Positions 59,121 through 64,000 of a DNA stretch of 64,000 bases are shown piece after piece; the stretch's first letter is position 1; every line of letters starts with the position of its first letter. The stretch spans positions 118,973,174-119,037,173 of the forward strand of contig OU426980.1 in the NCBI GenBank assembly GCA_911387785.2. Reading direction: 5' to 3'. The DNA is from Aelia acuminata. Lineage: Eukaryota; Arthropoda; Insecta; Hemiptera; Pentatomidae. The notes beneath the pieces were generated by a model. That model ran no database searches and was not told the DNA's origin. It worked only from the letters and a program-made list of their open reading frames with translations. The translations under genes were made by a program, and so were the position numbers.

Positions 59121-59499
59121 TATAATTTTGCCCTAGTCTCTGCAACACTCTTTACTCAGAAATGAAAACAGGAGTTTTTTTATCATTGAAATATTCATTT
59201 TTAATTTCACTATCTTTTACATGATTATCTTTGTAAAGTACCCATGTCAATGCTAACACACCATCAGTTTGATGAAGTTTCCATTATTTTGTTACTTCTT
59301 GTTGTTACCAGCCTATGCGACAATGACAAAGATTCCTTAGTCATTTTTAAGTTAAAAAGATAAAAAGTTGAATAAATTATTAAAATGTAAGATAGAATAA
59401 ATGTTTTTCCATATATTTTAATTAATCTAATCTTTTTTTGTGGCTGACCACCATTTTTAAATTATTTTTAAATAATTTATTTTTTGAAGAGAAAAGATT

Positions 59500-59571
59500 T
59501 GGCTCCGCCGGGAGTCGAACCCGGGTCTCCTGCGTTACATGCGAGGATGCTAACCGCTACACCACAGAGCT
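59500..59571 (-). tRNA. Array tRNA-like gene L1 (anticodon GUA)
   Basis: A 72-nt cloverleaf: acceptor AGCTCTG/CGGAGCC (A1-C72 mismatch, one G-U), D arm GTGT/GCAT, anticodon arm CTCGC-ATGTAAC-GCAGG (C29-A41 mismatch, U33 present), T arm CCGGG-TTCGACT-CCCGG, discriminator A. Box A (TGGTGTAGCGG) and box B (GGTTCGACTCC) fit the Pol III consensus and TTTT follows within 10 nt. The anticodon GUA would read Tyr, but there is no intron (usual in eukaryotic tRNA-Tyr) and the body is more like tRNA-Asp. Transcription is plausible; a decoding role is doubtful. Confidence 0.75.
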
Positions 59572-59797
59572 CGGCTCAAGGCAGAGCAAATCCTTCCTCT
59601 TCACTGATACCTACTCACCCCTATCTCACAAGTTTTGCGAGTAGTAGCGGGAGGTGGACAAATTTTGTCCAATTTATGGTATTTTTATTGACTTAAGTCA
59701 ATTTTTTAAATTATTTTAATTAATCTAATCTTCATTTGTGGCTGACCACCATTTTTAAATTATTTTTAAATAATTTATTTTTTGAAGAGAAAAGATT

Positions 59798-59869
59798 TGG
59801 CTCCGCCGGGAGTCGAACCCGGGTCTCCTGCGTTACATGCGAGGATGCTAACCGCTACACCACAGAGCT
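59798..59869 (-). tRNA. Array tRNA-like gene L2 (GUA)
   Basis: Same 72-nt sequence as L1, one 298-bp period further on. Confidence 0.75.
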
Positions 59870-60095
59870 CGGCTCAAGGCAGAGCAAATCCTTCCTCTTC
59901 ACTGATACCTACTCACCCCTATCTCACAAGTTTTGCGAGTAGTAGCGGGAGGTGGACAAATTTTGTCCAATTTATGGTATTTTTATTGACTTAAGTCAAT
60001 TTTTTAAATTATTTTAATTAATCTAATCTTCATTTGTGGCTGACCACCATTTTTAAATTATTTTTAAATAATTTATTTTTTGAAGAGAAAAGATT

Positions 60096-60167
60096 TGGCT
60101 CCGCCGGGAGTCGAACCCGGGTCTCCTGCGTTACATGCGAGGATGCTAACCGCTACACCACAGAGCT
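60096..60167 (-). tRNA. Array tRNA-like gene L3 (GUA)
   Basis: Same 72-nt sequence as L1, two periods further on. Last complete minus-strand copy. Confidence 0.75.
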
Positions 60168-60393
60168 CGGCTCAAGGCAGAGCAAATCCTTCCTCTTCAC
60201 TGATACCTACTCACCCCTATCTCACAAGTTTTGCGAGTAGTAGCGGGAGGTGGACAAATTTTGTCCAATTTATGGTATTTTTATTGACTTAAGTCAATTT
60301 TTTAAATTATTTTAATTAATCTAATCTTCATTTGTGGCTGACCACCATTTTTAAATTATTTTTAAATAATTTATTTTTTGAAGAGAAAAGATT

Positions 60394-60432
60394 TGGCTCC
60401 GCCGGGAGTCGAACCCGGGTCTCCTGCGTTAC
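60394..60432 (-). pseudogene. Truncated tRNA-like gene at the inversion joint
   Basis: Only the 3' half (T arm, acceptor 3' strand and part of the anticodon arm up to TGTAACGCAGG) remains. The sequence then switches to the inverted unit at its AATAAAAATACC segment. The CA at the joint fits both sides. Confidence 0.85.
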
Positions 60433-60550
60433 AATAAAAATACCATAAATTGGACAAAATTTGTCCACCTCCCGCTACTACTCGCAAAACTTGTGAGATA
60501 GGGGTGAGTAGGTATCAGTGAAGAGGAAGGATTTGCTCTGCCTTGAGCCG

Positions 60551-60622
60551 AGCTCTGTGGTGTAGCGGTTAGCATCCTCGCATGTAACGCAGGAGACCCG
60601 GGTTCGACTCCCGGCGGAGCCA
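60551..60622 (+). tRNA. Array tRNA-like gene R1 (GUA)
   Basis: First plus-strand copy; same sequence and folding as L1. Its upstream leader has GTGAAGAGGAAGGATTTGC, shared with the single copy at 6.1 kb. Confidence 0.75.
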
Positions 60623-60848
60623 AATCTTTTCTCTTCAAAAAATAAATTATTTAAAAATAATTTAAAAATGGTGGTCAGCCACAAATGAAGATTAGATTAA
60701 TTAAAATAATTTAAAAAATTGACTTAAGTCAATAAAAATACCATAAATTGGACAAAATTTGTCCACCTCCCGCTACTACTCGCAAAACTTGTGAGATAGG
60801 GGTGAGTAGGTATCAGTGAAGAGGAAGGATTTGCTCTGCCTTGAGCCG

Positions 60849-60920
60849 AGCTCTGTGGTGTAGCGGTTAGCATCCTCGCATGTAACGCAGGAGACCCGGG
60901 TTCGACTCCCGGCGGAGCCA
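60849..60920 (+). tRNA. Array tRNA-like gene R2 (GUA)
   Basis: Same sequence as R1, one 298-bp period on. Confidence 0.75.
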
Positions 60921-61146
60921 AATCTTTTCTCTTCAAAAAATAAATTATTTAAAAATAATTTAAAAATGGTGGTCAGCCACAAATGAAGATTAGATTAATT
61001 AAAATAATTTAAAAAATTGACTTAAGTCAATAAAAATACCATAAATTGGACAAAATTTGTCCACCTCCCGCTACTACTCGCAAAACTTGTGAGATAGGGG
61101 TGAGTAGGTATCAGTGAAGAGGAAGGATTTGCTCTGCCTTGAGCCG

Positions 61147-61218
61147 AGCTCTGTGGTGTAGCGGTTAGCATCCTCGCATGTAACGCAGGAGACCCGGGTT
61201 CGACTCCCGGCGGAGCCA
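61147..61218 (+). tRNA. Array tRNA-like gene R3 (GUA)
   Basis: Same sequence as R1. Confidence 0.75.
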
Positions 61219-61444
61219 AATCTTTTCTCTTCAAAAAATAAATTATTTAAAAATAATTTAAAAATGGTGGTCAGCCACAAATGAAGATTAGATTAATTAA
61301 AATAATTTAAAAAATTGACTTAAGTCAATAAAAATACCATAAATTGGACAAAATTTGTCCACCTCCCGCTACTACTCGCAAAACTTGTGAGATAGGGGTG
61401 AGTAGGTATCAGTGAAGAGGAAGGATTTGCTCTGCCTTGAGCCG

Positions 61445-61516
61445 AGCTCTGTGGTGTAGCGGTTAGCATCCTCGCATGTAACGCAGGAGACCCGGGTTCG
61501 ACTCCCGGCGGAGCCA
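61445..61516 (+). tRNA. Array tRNA-like gene R4 (GUA)
   Basis: Same sequence as R1. Confidence 0.75.
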
Positions 61517-61742
61517 AATCTTTTCTCTTCAAAAAATAAATTATTTAAAAATAATTTAAAAATGGTGGTCAGCCACAAATGAAGATTAGATTAATTAAAA
61601 TAATTTAAAAAATTGACTTAAGTCAATAAAAATACCATAAATTGGACAAAATTTGTCCACCTCCCGCTACTACTCGCAAAACTTGTGAGATAGGGGTGAG
61701 TAGGTATCAGTGAAGAGGAAGGATTTGCTCTGCCTTGAGCCG

Positions 61743-61814
61743 AGCTCTGTGGTGTAGCGGTTAGCATCCTCGCATGTAACGCAGGAGACCCGGGTTCGAC
61801 TCCCGGCGGAGCCA
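61743..61814 (+). tRNA. Array tRNA-like gene R5 (GUA)
   Basis: Same sequence as R1. Confidence 0.75.
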
Positions 61815-62040
61815 AATCTTTTCTCTTCAAAAAATAAATTATTTAAAAATAATTTAAAAATGGTGGTCAGCCACAAATGAAGATTAGATTAATTAAAATA
61901 ATTTAAAAAATTGACTTAAGTCAATAAAAATACCATAAATTGGACAAAATTTGTCCACCTCCCGCTACTACTCGCAAAACTTGTGAGATAGGGGTGAGTA
62001 GGTATCAGTGAAGAGGAAGGATTTGCTCTGCCTTGAGCCG

Positions 62041-62112
62041 AGCTCTGTGGTGTAGCGGTTAGCATCCTCGCATGTAACGCAGGAGACCCGGGTTCGACTC
62101 CCGGCGGAGCCA
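62041..62112 (+). tRNA. Array tRNA-like gene R6 (GUA)
   Basis: Same sequence as R1. Confidence 0.75.
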
Positions 62113-62338
62113 AATCTTTTCTCTTCAAAAAATAAATTATTTAAAAATAATTTAAAAATGGTGGTCAGCCACAAATGAAGATTAGATTAATTAAAATAAT
62201 TTAAAAAATTGACTTAAGTCAATAAAAATACCATAAATTGGACAAAATTTGTCCACCTCCCGCTACTACTCGCAAAACTTGTGAGATAGGGGTGAGTAGG
62301 TATCAGTGAAGAGGAAGGATTTGCTCTGCCTTGAGCCG

Positions 62339-62410
62339 AGCTCTGTGGTGTAGCGGTTAGCATCCTCGCATGTAACGCAGGAGACCCGGGTTCGACTCCC
62401 GGCGGAGCCA
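62339..62410 (+). tRNA. Array tRNA-like gene R7 (GUA)
   Basis: Same sequence as R1. Confidence 0.75.
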
Positions 62411-62636
62411 AATCTTTTCTCTTCAAAAAATAAATTATTTAAAAATAATTTAAAAATGGTGGTCAGCCACAAATGAAGATTAGATTAATTAAAATAATTT
62501 AAAAAATTGACTTAAGTCAATAAAAATACCATAAATTGGACAAAATTTGTCCACCTCCCGCTACTACTCGCAAAACTTGTGAGATAGGGGTGAGTAGGTA
62601 TCAGTGAAGAGGAAGGATTTGCTCTGCCTTGAGCCG

Positions 62637-62708
62637 AGCTCTGTGGTGTAGCGGTTAGCATCCTCGCATGTAACGCAGGAGACCCGGGTTCGACTCCCGG
62701 CGGAGCCA
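62637..62708 (+). tRNA. Array tRNA-like gene R8 (GUA)
   Basis: Same sequence as R1. Confidence 0.75.
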
Positions 62709-62934
62709 AATCTTTTCTCTTCAAAAAATAAATTATTTAAAAATAATTTAAAAATGGTGGTCAGCCACAAATGAAGATTAGATTAATTAAAATAATTTAA
62801 AAAATTGACTTAAGTCAATAAAAATACCATAAATTGGACAAAATTTGTCCACCTCCCGCTACTACTCGCAAAACTTGTGAGATAGGGGTGAGTAGGTATC
62901 AGTGAAGAGGAAGGATTTGCTCTGCCTTGAGCCG

Positions 62935-63006
62935 AGCTCTGTGGTGTAGCGGTTAGCATCCTCGCATGTAACGCAGGAGACCCGGGTTCGACTCCCGGCG
63001 GAGCCA
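62935..63006 (+). tRNA. Array tRNA-like gene R9 (GUA)
   Basis: Same sequence as R1. Confidence 0.75.
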
Positions 63007-63232
63007 AATCTTTTCTCTTCAAAAAATAAATTATTTAAAAATAATTTAAAAATGGTGGTCAGCCACAAATGAAGATTAGATTAATTAAAATAATTTAAAA
63101 AATTGACTTAAGTCAATAAAAATACCATAAATTGGACAAAATTTGTCCACCTCCCGCTACTACTCGCAAAACTTGTGAGATAGGGGTGAGTAGGTATCAG
63201 TGAAGAGGAAGGATTTGCTCTGCCTTGAGCCG

Positions 63233-63304
63233 AGCTCTGTGGTGTAGCGGTTAGCATCCTCGCATGTAACGCAGGAGACCCGGGTTCGACTCCCGGCGGA
63301 GCCA
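63233..63304 (+). tRNA. Array tRNA-like gene R10 (GUA)
   Basis: Same sequence as R1. Its unit is the last one; the tail breaks off after AATAAATTATTTAAA and runs into the right 21-bp direct repeat. Confidence 0.75.
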
Positions 63305-63363
63305 AATCTTTTCTCTTCAAAAAATAAATTATTTAAAAAAAAGTTTTTCCATATAATTTAATT

Positions 63364-63589
63364 GATTTGTAAAAAAATTGAAATAGTTTGTGAATTGCAT
63401 TTTATTATCTCAAATAAACTGTTCCTGATTCTTTTTGATTTATAGCGTCTCCATTTTAGATAGGAATGTTTCAATTCATATCTACTCTTATTGCGTGTTT
63501 CTTTATATTTTGATTATAATAAAACGTACTATAATAAAATTTATGTGCAACTAATATAGACCCTCACAACGAAATAATCAGAAGTTAAA
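63364..63589. other. AT-rich DNA, no gene seen
   Basis: Nothing recognisable after the array. Confidence 0.4.
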
Positions 63590-63900
63590 AAAAATTGCGT
63601 AGTAGCCCCGCACCAAATTTTAAAATTGTAAATATTTTCGAAATCTGCTCCCCCAATATCTTAAACGCTCATCCCGAAGAAATCCTCCCTCGCTGCATCG
63701 AATTTTAAAATTGATTCCATTCACCAAATCCATACCCGTATGAGCCCTCATTTAGTGTATATTAACAAAAATATAAATTCTATTCGTATTAATTTTAGAA
63801 GTTACAATTTTCTCTTAAAGGTGGACCCCCCGCAATATAGTAATTTTAAAATTATTTCTATTTTCAAAAGTTAAGCCATCCTAAACATAATTATGCTTCT
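63590..63900 (-). repeat. Diverged C-rich tandem repeats (inverse of 55.9-56.7 kb type)
   Basis: Units with a CCCC-rich run followed by AATTTTAAAATT-like sequence occur near 63605, 63650, 63700 and 63825. Read on the minus strand they look like the G-rich units at 55.9-56.7 kb. The match is loose and was judged by eye only. Confidence 0.35.
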
Positions 63901-64000
63901 TTATTGAGAAGAAATAGAAAAAAAAAATTTTCCGTTTGAATATTATTAATTTTAAATAATTGCAATTTTAAAAGTATGATTATTTTTAAAATTTTCGATA

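Larger units (their letters stand above)
59403..63363. repeat. Head-to-head array of 298-bp tRNA-bearing units between 21-bp direct repeats
   Basis: From about 59424 there are three units and a truncated fourth with the tRNA-like gene on the minus strand. From about 60433 there are ten units with it on the plus strand. Units repeat every 298 bp and look identical by eye, apart from small changes in the outermost left unit. The inversion joint at 60431-60434 cuts through a tRNA-like gene with a shared CA. Each unit also has the palindrome TTGACTTAAGTCAA and the hairpins TGGACAAAATTTGTCCA and CTCGCAAAACTTGTGAG. The direct repeats GTTTTTCCATATA-TTTAATT at 59403-59423 and 63343-63363 differ at one base. 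Confidence 0.92.

Noticed and set aside
59438..63320. Repeated 68- and 70-codon frames in every array unit
   Set aside because: They are conserved only because the 298-bp unit is; they run straight through the tRNA-like gene and its hairpins and match no protein.
59403..63363. CRISPR array
   Set aside because: The repeating unit is 298 bp with no variable spacers, and the sequence is eukaryotic.

Overview
This 64 kb window is AT-rich, repeat-dense eukaryotic DNA. I found no complete host protein gene in it. The organism is most likely an arthropod. The inference rests on the mix of repeat families: remnants of R1-like and Jockey-like non-LTR retrotransposons, Penelope-like elements (PLEs), an R2-like retrotransposon with a restriction-like endonuclease, Tc1 and mariner transposase fossils, 5S- and tRNA-derived SINEs, and long (CA)n, (GT)n and (TA)n microsatellites. 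I cannot name the species.

Layout. 1-6 kb: a broken R1-like endonuclease gene (minus), a 53-bp tandem duplication, and three copies of a roughly 250-bp interspersed repeat. 6-12 kb: a single tRNA-like gene, a (CA)n tract, two 5S-rRNA-derived fragments, a Jockey 3' end between inverted arms, and an 850-bp GC-rich retroposon with a tRNA-like head and a 12-bp target-site duplication. 12.9-14.4 kb: the first copy of a repeat family with ACTTTCACTTACC termini, an inner (GT)n tract and about 140-bp inner repeats; other copies lie at 43.1 and 57.5 kb. In the first copy a short retrotransposon 3' end sits inside the (GT)n tract. 14.7-17.6 kb: two Tc1-type transposase fossils. Near 18.6 kb: one possible terminal exon of a host gene. 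19.6-22.8 kb: an 826-bp TIR element, then a 2.5 kb near-perfect palindrome built from two head-to-head PLE fragments. Each arm holds a GIY-YIG endonuclease reading frame and a hammerhead-ribozyme-like motif.

25.0-30.6 kb is the richest part. An intact 1036-codon R2-like frame (C2H2 finger, reverse transcriptase, CCHC knuckle, PD-D/E-XK-like endonuclease) lies inside a 4.6 kb unit. That unit has Harbinger-like terminal inverted repeats and a TAA duplication, and it is itself bracketed by a second, 17-bp inverted pair. The first ~75 residues of the protein look like the small N-terminal domain of kinesin-13 motors, which is unexpected. 31-56 kb is mostly AT-rich DNA with decayed non-LTR, mariner and pogo-like remnants, (TA)n tracts, and a 1 kb array of the palindrome AACATCGATGTT at 49.1-50.2 kb.

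59.4-63.4 kb is a head-to-head array of near-identical 298-bp units: three on the minus strand and ten on the plus strand. Each carries a tRNA-like gene with good box A, box B and T-run terminator. The whole array sits between 21-bp direct repeats that differ at one base. Diverged single copies of the same family lie at 6.1 kb and 23.5 kb.

The elements do not form a pathway. The picture is layered mobile-element insertion (retrotransposon in DNA transposon, retrotransposon in microsatellite) plus recent inverted amplification at two loci, 20-23 kb and 59-63 kb. All family assignments come from motifs read by eye; none was tested by a database search.
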